Positions 38,886 through 48,373 of a stretch of DNA of 64,000 nt are shown here, one piece after another (the stretch's first letter is position 1; each line of letters opens with the position of its first letter). The translations under genes were made by a program, and so were the position numbers. Under the pieces are notes generated by a model. The model worked only from the letters and a program-made list of their open reading frames with translations. It was not told the origin of the DNA and ran no database searches. This stretch comes from Nocardia huaxiensis (GTDB taxonomy: Bacteria > Actinomycetota > Actinomycetes > Mycobacteriales > Mycobacteriaceae). The stretch covers positions 2,542,001 through 2,606,000 of the forward strand of contig NZ_CP059399.1 in assembly GCF_013744875.1 (NCBI RefSeq), written 5' to 3'.

Positions 38886-39989
38886 GTGACCATCGATCTG
38901 AGCGCCGACCCCATCACGCTTGCCGCCGCCCTCGTGGATATCCCGAGCGTGTCCAAGGATGAGGCGCTCATCGCCGATGTGGTCGAGAAGGCATTGCGCG
39001 AGCAAACCACTGGGTTCGAGATCCTGCGGCACGGGAACACCGTGCTGGCGCGCACCAACCGGGGGCTGCCGACGCGGGTGATCCTCGCCGGGCACCTCGA
39101 TACCGTCCCGATCGCCGACAATGTGCCGAGCACCTTCAAGACCGGCGCGGACGGGGAGCGGCAGCTGTGGGGCTGCGGCACCGTCGACATGAAATCCGGG
39201 GACGCGGTCTTTCTGCACCTGGCCGCGACCATCGCCGAGCCGGTGCACGATCTGACGCTCATCTTCTACGACTGCGAGGAGATCGCGGCCGAGTTCAATG
39301 GGCTCGGGCGGATCGAACGCGAACTTCCCGAATGGCTCGAAGGTGATCTCGCCGTGCTGGGCGAACCCTCCGGCGGCTGGGTCGAGGCGGGCTGCCAAGG
39401 CACGCTGCGGGTGCGGCTCACCACCTCCGGCGTGCGCGCGCATACCGCGCGAGCCTGGCTGGGCGACAATGCCATTCACCGGCTCGCGCCCATTCTGGAG
39501 CGGCTGGCCGCCTACCGGGCGCGTGAGGTCGACATCGACGGCTGCGTCTACCGCGAGGGACTGTCCGCGGTGCGCGTGTCCGGCGGCGTCGCGGGCAATG
39601 TGGTGCCCGATATCGCCGAGGTGGACGTGAACTTCCGCTTCGCCCCCGACCGCACCCTCGACGAGGCCACCGAGCATGTGTGCGAGGTCTTCTCGGGTCT
39701 CGAACTCGACTTCGAACGCACCGACGGCGCGCCCGGCGCGCTGCCCGGACTCTCCGCCCCGGCCGCCAAGGACCTCATCGAGATCGTGCACGCGCACGGC
39801 AGCGGCGGCGTCCGCGCCAAGTACGGCTGGACCGATGTCTCGCGCTTCGCGGCGCGCGGCATCCCCGCGGTGAACTTCGGCCCCGGCGACCCGAATCTCG
39901 CGCACAAGCGCGACGAGCACCTGCCGGTCGACCAGATCACCCAGGTGACCTCCATGCTGCGCAGCTACCTCACCGGCGACAAGAACTGA
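38886..39989 (+). CDS. dapE: Succinyl-diaminopimelate desuccinylase DapE
   Basis: DapE is a di-zinc M20-family hydrolase releasing LL-diaminopimelate from its N-succinyl form. The 367-aa protein has [13 protein letters not shown] (first zinc His and following Asp), the bridging Asp in [14 protein letters not shown] and the catalytic Glu pair in [15 protein letters not shown] 38886 has TAGGCT 7 nt upstream, again leaderless. It is divergent from dapD and precedes two LOG genes at 28 bp. Together with the dapC-like gene, this window holds three steps of the succinylase branch. Confidence 0.96.
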   Translation: MTIDLSADPITLAAALVDIPSVSKDEALIADVVEKALREQTTGFEILRHGNTVLARTNRGLPTRVILAGHLDTVPIADNVPSTFKTGADGERQLWGCGTVDMKSGDAVFLHLAATIAEPVHDLTLIFYDCEEIAAEFNGLGRIERELPEWLEGDLAVLGEPSGGWVEAGCQGTLRVRLTTSGVRAHTARAWLGDNAIHRLAPILERLAAYRAREVDIDGCVYREGLSAVRVSGGVAGNVVPDIAEVDVNFRFAPDRTLDEATEHVCEVFSGLELDFERTDGAPGALPGLSAPAAKDLIEIVHAHGSGGVRAKYGWTDVSRFAARGIPAVNFGPGDPNLAHKRDEHLPVDQITQVTSMLRSYLTGDKN

Positions 39990-40017
39990 GCCGTGCGGTT
40001 CACATACAGTTGGCTGC

Positions 40018-40818
40018 ATGTCTGCTGAGGCCGAGTCCCCGCGTTCGCCCAAGACCCCCCGATTCCGCGGTCCGATAATGCTGCGCCGGGACCGGAAGAA
40101 GAACATCGGCACCACCGACCAGCATTTGCTCGATGAACGCGACAAAGCCGACTGGGTGCACACCGACCCCTGGCGGGTGCTGCGCATCCAAGCCGAATTC
40201 GTCGAGGGCTTCGGCGCTTTGGCGGAGGTGCCGCGCGCGGTCGCCGTATTCGGTTCCGCGCGAACGCCACAGGAGCATCCGGAATACCAGGCGGGCCTGG
40301 CCATCGGCGGAGCGCTGGCGCGCGCCGGATTCGCGGTCATCACCGGCGGCGGGCCCGGGGCCATGGAGGCCGCCAATCGCGGCGCCTCCGAGGCGGGCGG
40401 CTATTCCATCGGCCTCGGCATCGAGCTGCCGTTCGAGCAGCACCTCAACGAGTGGGTCGATCTCGGCATCAACTTCCGGTACTTCTTCGCACGCAAGACC
40501 ATGTTCGTGAAGTACTCCGAGGCGTTCGTCTGCCTGCCCGGTGGTTTCGGCACCCTGGACGAGCTGTTCGAGGCGCTCACCCTGGTGCAGACGCGCAAGA
40601 TCACCCGCTTCCCGATCATCCTGTTCGGCACCAAGTACTGGGCGGGACTCGTTGACTGGCTGCGGGATTCGCTGCTGCGCTCGGCCAAGATCGCACCCGG
40701 CGACCTGGGACTGCTGCACGTCACCGACAGTGTCGACGAGGTCGTGCAGATCGTGCTGGCCGCCGCGCAGGCCCGCGAGCAGCTGTCCGAATCCAAGATG
40801 ACGGAGGACGAGTGGTGA
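40018..40818 (+). CDS. Large LOG-family (TIGR00730-type) protein
   Basis: A 266-aa Rossmann-fold LOG-family protein. GGGPGAMEAANRGASEAGG and PGGFGTLDELFEALTLVQT are the nucleotide-binding and catalytic motifs of lysine-decarboxylase-like phosphoribohydrolases that act on AMP derivatives. The N-terminal ~70 residues are extra. ATG 40018 has TACAGT 7 nt upstream, so it is probably leaderless. It overlaps the shorter LOG gene by 4 bp. The substrate may be a cytokinin nucleotide, but this longer subgroup is uncharacterised. Confidence 0.87.
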   Translation: MSAEAESPRSPKTPRFRGPIMLRRDRKKNIGTTDQHLLDERDKADWVHTDPWRVLRIQAEFVEGFGALAEVPRAVAVFGSARTPQEHPEYQAGLAIGGALARAGFAVITGGGPGAMEAANRGASEAGGYSIGLGIELPFEQHLNEWVDLGINFRYFFARKTMFVKYSEAFVCLPGGFGTLDELFEALTLVQTRKITRFPIILFGTKYWAGLVDWLRDSLLRSAKIAPGDLGLLHVTDSVDEVVQIVLAAAQAREQLSESKMTEDEW

Positions 40819-41363
40819 GTGATTCGTACTCGGTGTGCGTGTACTGCTCGGCCAGTGTCACCGACCCCGCCGTGCTGGAGCTGGCGCGCCGCGTCGGCGC
40901 CGAGATCGGCCGTCGCGGTTGGCAACTGGTGTCCGGCGGCGGCAATGTGTCCATGATGGGCGCGGTGGCGCACGCGGCCCGGGCGGCCGGCGCGCACACC
41001 GTGGGCGTGATCCCGAAACACCTGGTGCACAAGGAAATCGCGGATGTGGACGCCGACGAGCTGATCGTCACCGACACCATGCGCGAGCGCAAGCAGCTCA
41101 TGGAGGACCGCGCCGACGCCTTCCTCACCCTGCCCGGCGGCATCGGCACCCTCGAGGAACTGTTCGAGACCTGGACCGGCGCGTACCTGGGCGTGCACGA
41201 CAAGCCGGTGGTGATCCTGGACCAGGACGACCACTATCGCGGCCTGCTCGAGTGGATCGAGGAGCTGCGGGAGCGCGGCTTCGTCGGCGCCGCGGCCTTG
41301 GGCCGGGTGATCGTGACGAGCGACTTCGACCGGGCCTTCGCGGCGCTGTCACCCCTGCGCTGA
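40815..41363 (+). CDS. LOG-family phosphoribohydrolase (Rv1205-like)
   Basis: A 182-aa LOG protein: VCVYCSASVTDPAVLELA, SGGGNVSMMGAVA, MRERKQLMEDRADAFLTLPGGIGTLEEL are the complete active-site motifs of cytokinin-activating phosphoribohydrolases. M. tuberculosis Rv1205, in the same context, makes cytokinins. GTG 40815 is 7 nt after GGAGG and overlaps the upstream LOG stop (GTGA); GTG 40812 is the alternative. The tandem LOG arrangement suggests linked function. Confidence 0.92.
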   Translation: MSDSYSVCVYCSASVTDPAVLELARRVGAEIGRRGWQLVSGGGNVSMMGAVAHAARAAGAHTVGVIPKHLVHKEIADVDADELIVTDTMRERKQLMEDRADAFLTLPGGIGTLEELFETWTGAYLGVHDKPVVILDQDDHYRGLLEWIEELRERGFVGAAALGRVIVTSDFDRAFAALSPLR

Positions 41364-41549
41364 CCGAGAATCCTTGATATTTCCCGCCATCCACCGAGGC
41401 GTCCTGCCTTTTTCAACCGAAACTAACTGGTTTCACTCGACAACTTCTGGTGTATCCGCAAAGGTGGAGCCGGGCGCGACGAAGTGACTCGGATGGTTTC
41501 GGCACCCCGCACGCGCCGCATGAGCACGACCGGTGAGGAGCCCCCCGAA

Positions 41550-43319
41550 GTGAACAACGACGCCCGCTCGACCGTGAGCCTGGTGGATCTGGTCCGCAGT
41601 CTGCCCGCCATGGCGGCACAGGCTCCCGGCATGGCGCGAAATGTCGTGCACATGCTGGTGAAATCGGGGGACCGCGCCTCCATCGGACTGTTCTTCCAGC
41701 GCGCCGCCGGACGGCACCCGGATCGGCCGTTCCTGCGCTTCGAGGGCCGCGAATACAGTTGGGGCGAAGCCAATTCCGAGGTCAACCGGTACGCCAAGGT
41801 GCTGGCCGCGCGCGGGGTGAAGCGCGGGGACGTGGTCGGCATCCTCATGACCAACCGGCCCGAGGCGCTGCTCACCGTGCTGGCCGTGGTGAAGCTCGGC
41901 GCGACCGCCGGACTGCTCAACCACAATCAGCGAGATGTGGTGCTACAGCACAGTTTCGGGCTGCTGAACTCGGTGGTGGACGTGATCGGCGAGGAATGCG
42001 CCGACGCCCTCGGGACGCTGAGCGAGGCCCGGCCCAACCTGCTGTGGGGGCGAGAGCTCGAGGCTGCCGCGCGCACCGCCGATCCGTCCGATCCCGCTGT
42101 GACCGAACAGATCACGGCCAAGGAACGCGCCTACCTGATCTTCACCTCCGGCACCACCGGCATGCCCAAGGCCAGCGTCATGACGCATCTGCGGTGGACC
42201 AAATCCATGGCCGGCATCGGCGGGCTCGGAGTTCGGTTGCAGCACAATGACACCCTGTACTGCTGCCTGCCGCTCTACCACAACAATGCGCTCACCGTGG
42301 CGCTGTCCTCGGTCATCTCCGGCGGAGCCACCTTCGCGCTCGGCCGCAAGTTCTCCGCCTCCCGCTTCTGGGACGAGGCGATCGCCAGTGAGGCAACGGC
42401 TTTCGTCTACATCGGCGAACTGTGCCGCTACCTGATCAACCAGCCGCCCCGGCGCACCGACCGGCTGCACAAGATCCGCCTCGCGGTCGGCAACGGCCTG
42501 CGGCCCGAACTCTGGGACGAGTTCCGGAACCGCTTCGGCATCAAGCGCATCGTCGAGTTCTACGGCGCGAGTGAGGGAAACGTCGCCTTCATCAACGCCT
42601 TCAGCCTCGATCGCACGGCCGGATTCACCCCGCTGCCCTTCGCCATCGTCGAATACGACGACGCCACCGGCAAGGCCAAGCGCGCCCCCGACGGCCGGCT
42701 GCGCCGCGTCCCGTCCGGCGGCGTCGGCCTGCTGCTCGCCAAGGTCACCACCCGCTCACCCTTCGACGGCTACACCGACAAGTCGGCCACCGAATCCAAA
42801 CTCGTGCGCGACGGCTTCAAGAAGGGCGACTGCTGGTTCGACACCGGCGACCTGGTGCGCGATCAGCGCTGGGGCCACATCGCCTTCGTCGACCGCCTCG
42901 GCGACACCTTCCGCTGGAAGGGCGAGAACGTGGCCACCACCGAGGTCGAGGGCGCCTTCGACGGCATCGAGGCCATCACCCAGGCCGTCGTCTACGGCGT
43001 CGACATCCCCGGCACCGACGGCAAGGCCGGCATGGCCGCGGTCACCCTGGACCAGGACGCTGAATTCGACGGCAAGCTCGCCGCCAAGACCCTCTACGAC
43101 CGCCTCCCCACCTACGCGGTCCCGCTGTTCATCCGCGTGGTCGGCGAACTCGAACAGACCTCCACCTTCAAGAGTCGCAAGGTCGAACTCCGCAAGCAGG
43201 GCTACGCCCCCGACGCCGACAGCCGCCTCTACGTACTGGCCGGCCGCACCGAGGGCTACATCCCGGCATTCGAGAGCTACGCCGAGGACGTCGCCGCGGG
43301 CAAAGCCCCCGGTAACTGA
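41550..43319 (+). CDS. fadD6: Long-chain acyl-CoA synthetase FadD6
   Basis: A 589-aa FATP/very-long-chain-type fatty acyl-CoA synthetase. The AMP-binding motif is IFTSGTTGMPKASVMT, with LPLYHNNALTVALSSV, EFYGASEGNVAF, and FRWKGENVATTEVE near the C-terminus. The sequence follows recalled M. tuberculosis FadD6 (Rv1206) throughout. GTG 41550 follows GAGGAG by 9 nt and gives the right N-terminal length; upstream ATG 41520 and 41484 are in frame. The gap from 41364 holds only a weak GAAAC-N6-GTTTC dyad. It activates fatty acids for lipid synthesis or oxidation. Confidence 0.92.
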   Translation: MNNDARSTVSLVDLVRSLPAMAAQAPGMARNVVHMLVKSGDRASIGLFFQRAAGRHPDRPFLRFEGREYSWGEANSEVNRYAKVLAARGVKRGDVVGILMTNRPEALLTVLAVVKLGATAGLLNHNQRDVVLQHSFGLLNSVVDVIGEECADALGTLSEARPNLLWGRELEAAARTADPSDPAVTEQITAKERAYLIFTSGTTGMPKASVMTHLRWTKSMAGIGGLGVRLQHNDTLYCCLPLYHNNALTVALSSVISGGATFALGRKFSASRFWDEAIASEATAFVYIGELCRYLINQPPRRTDRLHKIRLAVGNGLRPELWDEFRNRFGIKRIVEFYGASEGNVAFINAFSLDRTAGFTPLPFAIVEYDDATGKAKRAPDGRLRRVPSGGVGLLLAKVTTRSPFDGYTDKSATESKLVRDGFKKGDCWFDTGDLVRDQRWGHIAFVDRLGDTFRWKGENVATTEVEGAFDGIEAITQAVVYGVDIPGTDGKAGMAAVTLDQDAEFDGKLAAKTLYDRLPTYAVPLFIRVVGELEQTSTFKSRKVELRKQGYAPDADSRLYVLAGRTEGYIPAFESYAEDVAAGKAPGN

Positions 43320-43327
43320 CTACCTTT

Positions 43328-43403
43328 CGTCATCCCGGCGTGCGTTTGGCCGGGATCCACACAGTCGGGTGTGGATCCCGGCCAAAAACACGCCGGGATG
43401 ACG
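43328..43403. repeat. Long palindromic intergenic repeat, family A copy 2
   Basis: A 76-bp hairpin: outer 15-bp arms CGTCATCCCGGCGTG (43328-43342) and complement (43389-43403), inner arms GGCCGGGATCCACAC and complement with a 6-nt loop. It matches the element at 1115-1197. It lies just after fadD6. Confidence 0.85.
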
Positions 43404-43484
43404 GGGGCTGTGCGCTGAGGACGGGCGGCCGATTCCGGTCGGCTGCCCAGCAGGGGCGGCACACGGGTCGGTACATTGGAGCCC

Positions 43485-44357
43485 ATGTGTGCGCCGTTGC
43501 CGACATTGTGCGGGAAGCCGGTGGCGACGGATCGGGCGCTGGTGATGGCGATCGTGAACCGGACGCCGGATTCCTTCTATGACAAGGGCGCGACCTTCAC
43601 CGACGAGGCGGCCATGGCCGCGGTTGACCGCGCGGTTACCGAGGGCGCGGATCTGGTCGATATCGGCGGGGTGAAGGCCGGGCCGGGGGCCGAGGTCGAC
43701 GCCGCCGAGGAGGCGCGACGGGTGGTGCCGTTCGTGGCGGCCATTCGTGAGGCGTATCCGGAACTGCTGATCAGCATCGACACCTGGCGGGCCGACGTGG
43801 CGCGGGCGGCCGTGCGTGCGGGCGCGGATCTGATCAACGACACCTGGGCCGGGGCCGATCCCGAATTGGTCGGGGTCGCGGCCGAGCTGGGCGTCGGGAT
43901 CGTGTGCAGTCACACCGGGGGAGCGGTGCCGCGCACCCGCCCGCACCGGGTGCGGTACGCGGATGTGGTGGCCGAGGTCACCGACACCGTGGTCGCCGCC
44001 GCCGAGAACGCCATCGCGGCCGGGGTGGCAAAAGATTCGGTCCTGATCGATCCGACGCACGATTTTGGCAAGAACACCTACCACGGGCTCGAATTGTTGC
44101 GGGCAATAGACGTTCTTGTGAAAAGCGGCTTCCCGGTCTTGATGGCGCTGAGCAATAAGGATTTCATCGGAGAGACCCTTGGTGTCGGCCTGTCCGAGCG
44201 ATTGGAGGGGACCCTCGCGGCGACCGCCTGGTCGGCTGCGGCGGGCGCCCGCGTTTTCCGAGTGCACGAAGTCGCCCAGACACGCCGGGTGGTGGACATG
44301 ATCGCCGCCATCCAGGGTCTGCGCCCGCCCGCCCGCACCCTGCGAGGTCTCGTATGA
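43485..44357 (+). CDS. folP2: FolP2, dihydropteroate synthase homologue
   Basis: A 290-aa pterin-binding TIM barrel. Motifs ALVMAIVNRTPDSFYDKG, DIGGVKAGPG and VLIDPTHDFGKNTYH match FolP2 (Rv1207 type), and the extra residues at the N-terminus are as in mycobacteria. FolP2 lacks detectable dihydropteroate synthase activity in mycobacteria, and its real substrate is unknown. ATG 43485 has TACATT exactly 7 nt upstream (leaderless); TTG 43476 is the other option. It overlaps gpgS by 4 bp, a conserved pairing that suggests a link with glucosylglycerate metabolism. Confidence 0.92.
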   Translation: MCAPLPTLCGKPVATDRALVMAIVNRTPDSFYDKGATFTDEAAMAAVDRAVTEGADLVDIGGVKAGPGAEVDAAEEARRVVPFVAAIREAYPELLISIDTWRADVARAAVRAGADLINDTWAGADPELVGVAAELGVGIVCSHTGGAVPRTRPHRVRYADVVAEVTDTVVAAAENAIAAGVAKDSVLIDPTHDFGKNTYHGLELLRAIDVLVKSGFPVLMALSNKDFIGETLGVGLSERLEGTLAATAWSAAAGARVFRVHEVAQTRRVVDMIAAIQGLRPPARTLRGLV

Positions 44358-45277
44358 CGCGAAATTGGGGAACCACCCACACTTGGGACCGTCCGGAGTG
44401 GACGGTTCAGGAACTCGTCGCCGCCAAGGGCGACCGCACCGTCTCCGTCGTCCTGCCCGCCCTCAACGAAGAGGCGACCGTGGCCACCGTGGTGGCCAGC
44501 ATCCGGCCCCTGCTCGGCACGCTGGTGGATGAACTCGTCGTCCTGGACTCCGGGTCCACCGACGCCACCGCCGAACGCGCACACGCGGCCGGAGCGCGCG
44601 TCGTGACGCGCGAACAGGCCGTGCCCGAACTCGAACCCGTCCCGGGCAAGGGGGAGGTGCTGTGGCGGTCCCTGGCCGTCACCTCCGGCGACCTCATCGC
44701 CTTCGTGGACTCCGATCTGATCGACCCGGATCCGCTGTTCGTGCCCAAACTCCTCGGCCCACTGCTGACCGTGGACGGCATGCACCTGGTGAAGGCGTAC
44801 TACCGCCGGCCCCTGCGCCAAGGCGCGAACATCGACGACCACGGCGGCGGTCGCGTCACCGAACTGGTGGCCCGTCCACTGCTGGCCGCCCTGCGCCCCG
44901 ACCTCTCGAAGGTGTTGCAGCCCTTGGGCGGTGAATACGCCGGCACCCGCGAACTGCTGACCTCGGTCCCGTTCGCCCCGGGCTACGGCGTCGAAATCGG
45001 CCTGCTCCTGGACACTTACGACCTGCTGGGTCTGTCCGCCATCGGCCAGGTGAATCTCGGTGTGCGCCAGCACCGCAACCGCCCGCTGTCCGATCTGGGC
45101 GTCATGAGCCGCCAGATCCTCGGCACCGTCCTGGGCCGCAGCGGCATTGCCGACTCCGGCGCGGCCCTGACCCAATTCCCGCTGATCGGCGGCGAATTCA
45201 CCCCGCACAGTACGGAGGTGTCGCTCGCGGACCGCCCGCCCATGAACACCCTTCGCCCCGAATGGGCTGCTGCCTGA
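44354..45277 (+). CDS. gpgS: Glucosyl-3-phosphoglycerate synthase GpgS
   Basis: A 307-aa GT-A fold transferase (GT81) moving glucose from UDP-glucose to 3-phosphoglycerate, the first step of methylglucose lipopolysaccharide synthesis. SVVLPALNEEATVATVV begins the nucleotide-binding region and FVDSDLIDPDP holds the metal-binding DSD. The PLRQGANIDDHGGGRVTE loop is the acceptor site. The start overlaps folP2 (ATGA). It is followed by an inverted repeat (family B), where the gene order switches relative to M. tuberculosis. Confidence 0.95.
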   Translation: MTRNWGTTHTWDRPEWTVQELVAAKGDRTVSVVLPALNEEATVATVVASIRPLLGTLVDELVVLDSGSTDATAERAHAAGARVVTREQAVPELEPVPGKGEVLWRSLAVTSGDLIAFVDSDLIDPDPLFVPKLLGPLLTVDGMHLVKAYYRRPLRQGANIDDHGGGRVTELVARPLLAALRPDLSKVLQPLGGEYAGTRELLTSVPFAPGYGVEIGLLLDTYDLLGLSAIGQVNLGVRQHRNRPLSDLGVMSRQILGTVLGRSGIADSGAALTQFPLIGGEFTPHSTEVSLADRPPMNTLRPEWAAA

Positions 45278-45289
45278 CAACTCTCGTAG

Positions 45290-45436
45290 CTCTCAGGGGT
45301 TTCACCCCTGAAACCCCATGGGCAGTGGAGTGAGACTCTCGTGCCTGAGTGGTGCGTGCGACACCTCGCCCCCGAGCAGCCGGGATGGTGGGAGTTCCTC
45401 CCGACCAAGGGGTTTCAGGGGCGAAGCCCCTGAGAG
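45290..45436. repeat. Inverted pair of 28-bp palindromic repeats (family B)
   Basis: Two 28-bp units at 45290-45317 and 45409-45436 face each other with 2 mismatches; each contains its own hairpin (AGGGGTTTCACCCCT; CAGGGGCGAAGCCCCTG). A half copy is at 38765. The pair lies in the gap between gpgS and the convergent HTH gene and may also end transcription. Confidence 0.8.
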
Positions 45437-45450
45437 TTTCCGAGGGGTGG

Positions 45451-46287
45451 TCATCGGTCGTGGCGGTAGATCGGCGTCAGCAGGTCGGCTTCGATGGGTT
45501 CGCCCGTGGAGCGGTCGTAGCGGACGCCGACCACCGCGGAGAAGGGGTGGGTGGCCGCCCGCTCGTGCAGGGTGGCCAAACGGGTTGCCAGCAGCCGGAT
45601 CGCGCCCAGCGAGGCCGGGGGGTGCAGGCCGTCTATGACAAGGACGGTTCCCTTGCCGTCCGGACGGGGCAGCCGGGCCAGGTAGGCGATGTCGTAGGGC
45701 TCGGTGCCGCCAGGGCGGTAGACACGGCGGGCGGCGCGATCCTCGATGCCCCTGCGGACTCGCCCGGCGCGCGCCACCGTGCGGCGCAGGCGCGGGTCGG
45801 CGGCGACCAGATAGCGCAGGCTGGGGGACAATTCGGGCCCGCCGAGGACGATCAGGCCGTCCCGGTCCAGGTCGAGCGGGCGGCCCGGCAGGAAGCGCTG
45901 GACAGAGGCGCTGAAACCCAACTCGCGCAACAGTTCCACCAGGCGGTGCGGGGCCGCGGCGTCCGGGGCGCCGATCAGGGCCAGCGCCCGGGTGGTGCTG
46001 CGCACATCGGGGGTGAGGATGGTCAGCGGGCCGTGCCCGAAGAAGAGACCTTCCGGTACTGGCCCCTGCGTACTGACCTGATGGATGCGGGCGCGGGAAA
46101 GTCCCGCGGCCGCACCGATTCTCGCGAACGTCCACCCTTCGGCATGCAGTTCGCGGATGACAGCGCGGCGGATGCGCGTCAGCTCATTGATCTGCTGCTG
46201 CGCCGCGGCCACGCCTTCCGTGGCGGCTTTCAGGCGTTCGACCTTGTCCTCGATCGCGAATACCCGTGCCACCTCGTCGGCCGACAT
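45451..46287 (-). CDS. Helix-turn-helix protein of unknown family
   Basis: A 278-aa protein. Residues about 38-70 form an HTH (RIRRAVIRELHAEGWTFARIGAAAGLSRARIHQVS), resembling a sigma-70 region 4 or Xre-type helix pair. The C-terminal 200 residues (from PLTILTPDVRSTTRALALIGAP to the end) look like an alpha/beta domain with no motif I recognise. ATG 46287 has TAGACT 6 nt upstream on its strand, so it is probably leaderless. It is convergent with gpgS and lies beside the inversion boundary. Function unknown. Confidence 0.7.
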   Translation of the reverse strand: MSADEVARVFAIEDKVERLKAATEGVAAAQQQINELTRIRRAVIRELHAEGWTFARIGAAAGLSRARIHQVSTQGPVPEGLFFGHGPLTILTPDVRSTTRALALIGAPDAAAPHRLVELLRELGFSASVQRFLPGRPLDLDRDGLIVLGGPELSPSLRYLVAADPRLRRTVARAGRVRRGIEDRAARRVYRPGGTEPYDIAYLARLPRPDGKGTVLVIDGLHPPASLGAIRLLATRLATLHERAATHPFSAVVGVRYDRSTGEPIEADLLTPIYRHDR

Positions 46288-46347
46288 GTGCGCAGTCTAG
46301 ATAGCTGAACAGCCGCATGTGTCTAGTCCGGTTGACGAAAGAACGTT

Positions 46348-46749
46348 CTAGGTGGCGTCCGGATCCAGCGGCGGACGCTCGTTGCGCTCCAGCGGTTTCT
46401 GCTCCTTGGACATGCTGAAACTGCCGTAATTGCTGTTCGGAGAGCTGACCGGCTTGTCGAAGTTCCCCGTCAGGAACGAATCATCGCCATCGAAAAGGTG
46501 CTTGGTCACCATCGATTTCGGATTCATACTGCGCAGTTCGTTCAGCTGCTCGAGGGGCTTGCGGATCTCGTCGAACTCCGGCCCCAGGTCCTGCTTCAGC
46601 TGCGCGGTCGCACCCGTGGCGTAGTCACGCACCTGCCGCAGCGTCTGCCCGGTCCACTTGATGGCGCCGGGCAGCCGCTCGGGCCCGAGGATCACGAGGG
46701 CGGCGACGAGGAGGATCAGCATCTCGCCCCAGCTGATATTGCTGAACAC
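46348..46749 (-). CDS. tatB: Sec-independent protein translocase subunit TatB
   Basis: A 133-aa TatB with one N-terminal TM helix ([21 protein letters not shown], ending in the conserved hinge GPERLP) and an amphipathic helix ([19 protein letters not shown]). TatB docks twin-arginine substrates for TatC; the secreted cholesterol oxidase is one possible client. GTG 46749 has TAGCCT 6 nt upstream, so tatB probably has its own promoter besides the sigE-rseA-htrA operon. Length and context match Rv1224. Confidence 0.95.
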   Translation of the reverse strand: MFSNISWGEMLILLVAALVILGPERLPGAIKWTGQTLRQVRDYATGATAQLKQDLGPEFDEIRKPLEQLNELRSMNPKSMVTKHLFDGDDSFLTGNFDKPVSSPNSNYGSFSMSKEQKPLERNERPPLDPDAT

Positions 46750-46782
46750 GAGACCAGGCTACCGGGACGACATTCGCACAGC

Positions 46783-48363
46783 TCAGTCGGATTCGAGCGT
46801 GACCGGCAGCTCCACCTCGCGGCCATCGCGAATCAACTTCACCGTCACCGTCTGGCCGATTTCGTAGGACTGCACGGCCACCGTGAGCTCCTCCGGACCC
46901 TCCACCGGACGGTCACCGAAGCGAATGATGATGTCGCCCTCGACAATGCCCGCCTTGGCGGCCGGACCGCCCTCGGACACATCGGCTACGGCGGCACCGC
47001 TCATGGCCTCGTTGGCGACCGCGGCGGTCTTGGCGCTCACACCCAGTCGCGGATGATGCACCTGCCCGTCGCGGATCAGGCCCTGCGAGATCTTCTTCAC
47101 CTTGTCGATCGGGATCGCGAAGCCCAGGCCCACCGAACCGCCGCTCTCGGACTTGATGGCGGTATTGATGCCGATCAGCCGGCCCTGCATATCCACCAGC
47201 GCGCCACCGGAGTTGCCGTGGTTGATGGCGGCATCGGTCTGCACGGCGTCGAGGGTGGCATCGGTGTCACTGCCCTCACCGCCCAGCTTCACCGGCCGAT
47301 TGAGCGCCGACACGATGCCGGAGGTGACCGTCTTGCGCAGGCTCAGCGGCGAACCGATGGCCAGCACCTCGTCCCCGACCTTCACATCGCTGGAATTGCC
47401 GAGCTGGATGACCGACAGGTTCTTCACATCGACCTTGAGCACCGCCAGGTCCGACTTCGGGTCGCGGCCGACAATGCTGGCCGGCACCCGCGTGTCGTCA
47501 GAGAACAGCACCTGCACCTTGGCCTTGCCGGTCTTGTCGTTGGCGGCCATGGAGATCACGTGATTGTTGGTGACGATGTAGCCGGCTCCGTCGATCACCA
47601 CGCCGGAACCCGAGGCCCCGGTATCGCCGATGAAGACGTGAATGGTGACCACCGCGGGCATGACCGCATTGACCACCTTGCCGATCTGCGTCGCCGGATT
47701 CCCGTCCCCGTCGATCGACTGCAACTCCACCTTGCGGGAGGTCAGCGCCGACGTGGATTCGGCGGTGACCCGCCCGATCACGCCACCGGCCAGCCCGAGC
47801 ACCAGCGCCACGGCGGCCAGGATGCCCAGCGCCTTGGCCGAGACCCGGCCGCCGAACAGCACTTCGCGCGCGCCCAGCTTGTGTCCCGGGGCCAGCGGCT
47901 CCGGCAGCGGTGTCGCCATCGCGGGCGCGCCCAGCCGCGCGGCCGAATTCGGATCCCGCCACGGATCGGCGGGGCCCGCAGGCTTGGCCTGCTCGCCCTG
48001 CGCGTCCGGATCCCGCTGCAGCAGTTCGTCGGAACCCTCGGGCCGGCCGAACGCCTCGGCCAGCACGGCATCGGGCGGCCGGTTCACGACCTCGGCGCCC
48101 GGTTGCGGGCCCTTCGCAGGGGTGTTGCCCTCCGGACGCGCGGCGAAGGAGCCGGACTGCCCGTTCGGGCGGCGGAAGGCGCGGGCGGTATGGGTGTCGA
48201 CATGCGGCCGATAGACCGGCCGCGGCCCCAGTACGGGTGCGTCCGACGGCCTCAGGTTCCCCCGATCGGCCGCCGAATCGGAAGTCTCCGCAGTCGAACG
48301 CGGGTGATTGTCCGCGGGCCCCTCACCCGACACCGGGCCCGTGTTCTTCGATTCGGTGGTCAC
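46783..48363 (-). CDS. htrA: HtrA-type membrane serine protease
   Basis: A 526-aa trypsin-PDZ protease. A long, Pro-rich cytoplasmic N-terminus (1-177) is followed by one TM helix (about 178-198), then the extracytoplasmic protease with catalytic His268 (TNNHVI), Asp305 (SDLAVL) and Ser386 (GNSGGAL) and a C-terminal PDZ domain (430-520). It degrades or refolds damaged envelope proteins under SigE control. Only 10 bp separate it from rseA. Order sigE-rseA-htrA-tatB equals Rv1221-Rv1224. Confidence 0.95.
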   Translation of the reverse strand: MTTESKNTGPVSGEGPADNHPRSTAETSDSAADRGNLRPSDAPVLGPRPVYRPHVDTHTARAFRRPNGQSGSFAARPEGNTPAKGPQPGAEVVNRPPDAVLAEAFGRPEGSDELLQRDPDAQGEQAKPAGPADPWRDPNSAARLGAPAMATPLPEPLAPGHKLGAREVLFGGRVSAKALGILAAVALVLGLAGGVIGRVTAESTSALTSRKVELQSIDGDGNPATQIGKVVNAVMPAVVTIHVFIGDTGASGSGVVIDGAGYIVTNNHVISMAANDKTGKAKVQVLFSDDTRVPASIVGRDPKSDLAVLKVDVKNLSVIQLGNSSDVKVGDEVLAIGSPLSLRKTVTSGIVSALNRPVKLGGEGSDTDATLDAVQTDAAINHGNSGGALVDMQGRLIGINTAIKSESGGSVGLGFAIPIDKVKKISQGLIRDGQVHHPRLGVSAKTAAVANEAMSGAAVADVSEGGPAAKAGIVEGDIIIRFGDRPVEGPEELTVAVQSYEIGQTVTVKLIRDGREVELPVTLESD

Positions 48364-48373
48364 GCGATGAACT

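Noticed and set aside
41417..41432. GAAAC-N6-GTTTC dyad before fadD6
   Set aside because: Short arms and no matching site elsewhere; too weak to call an operator.
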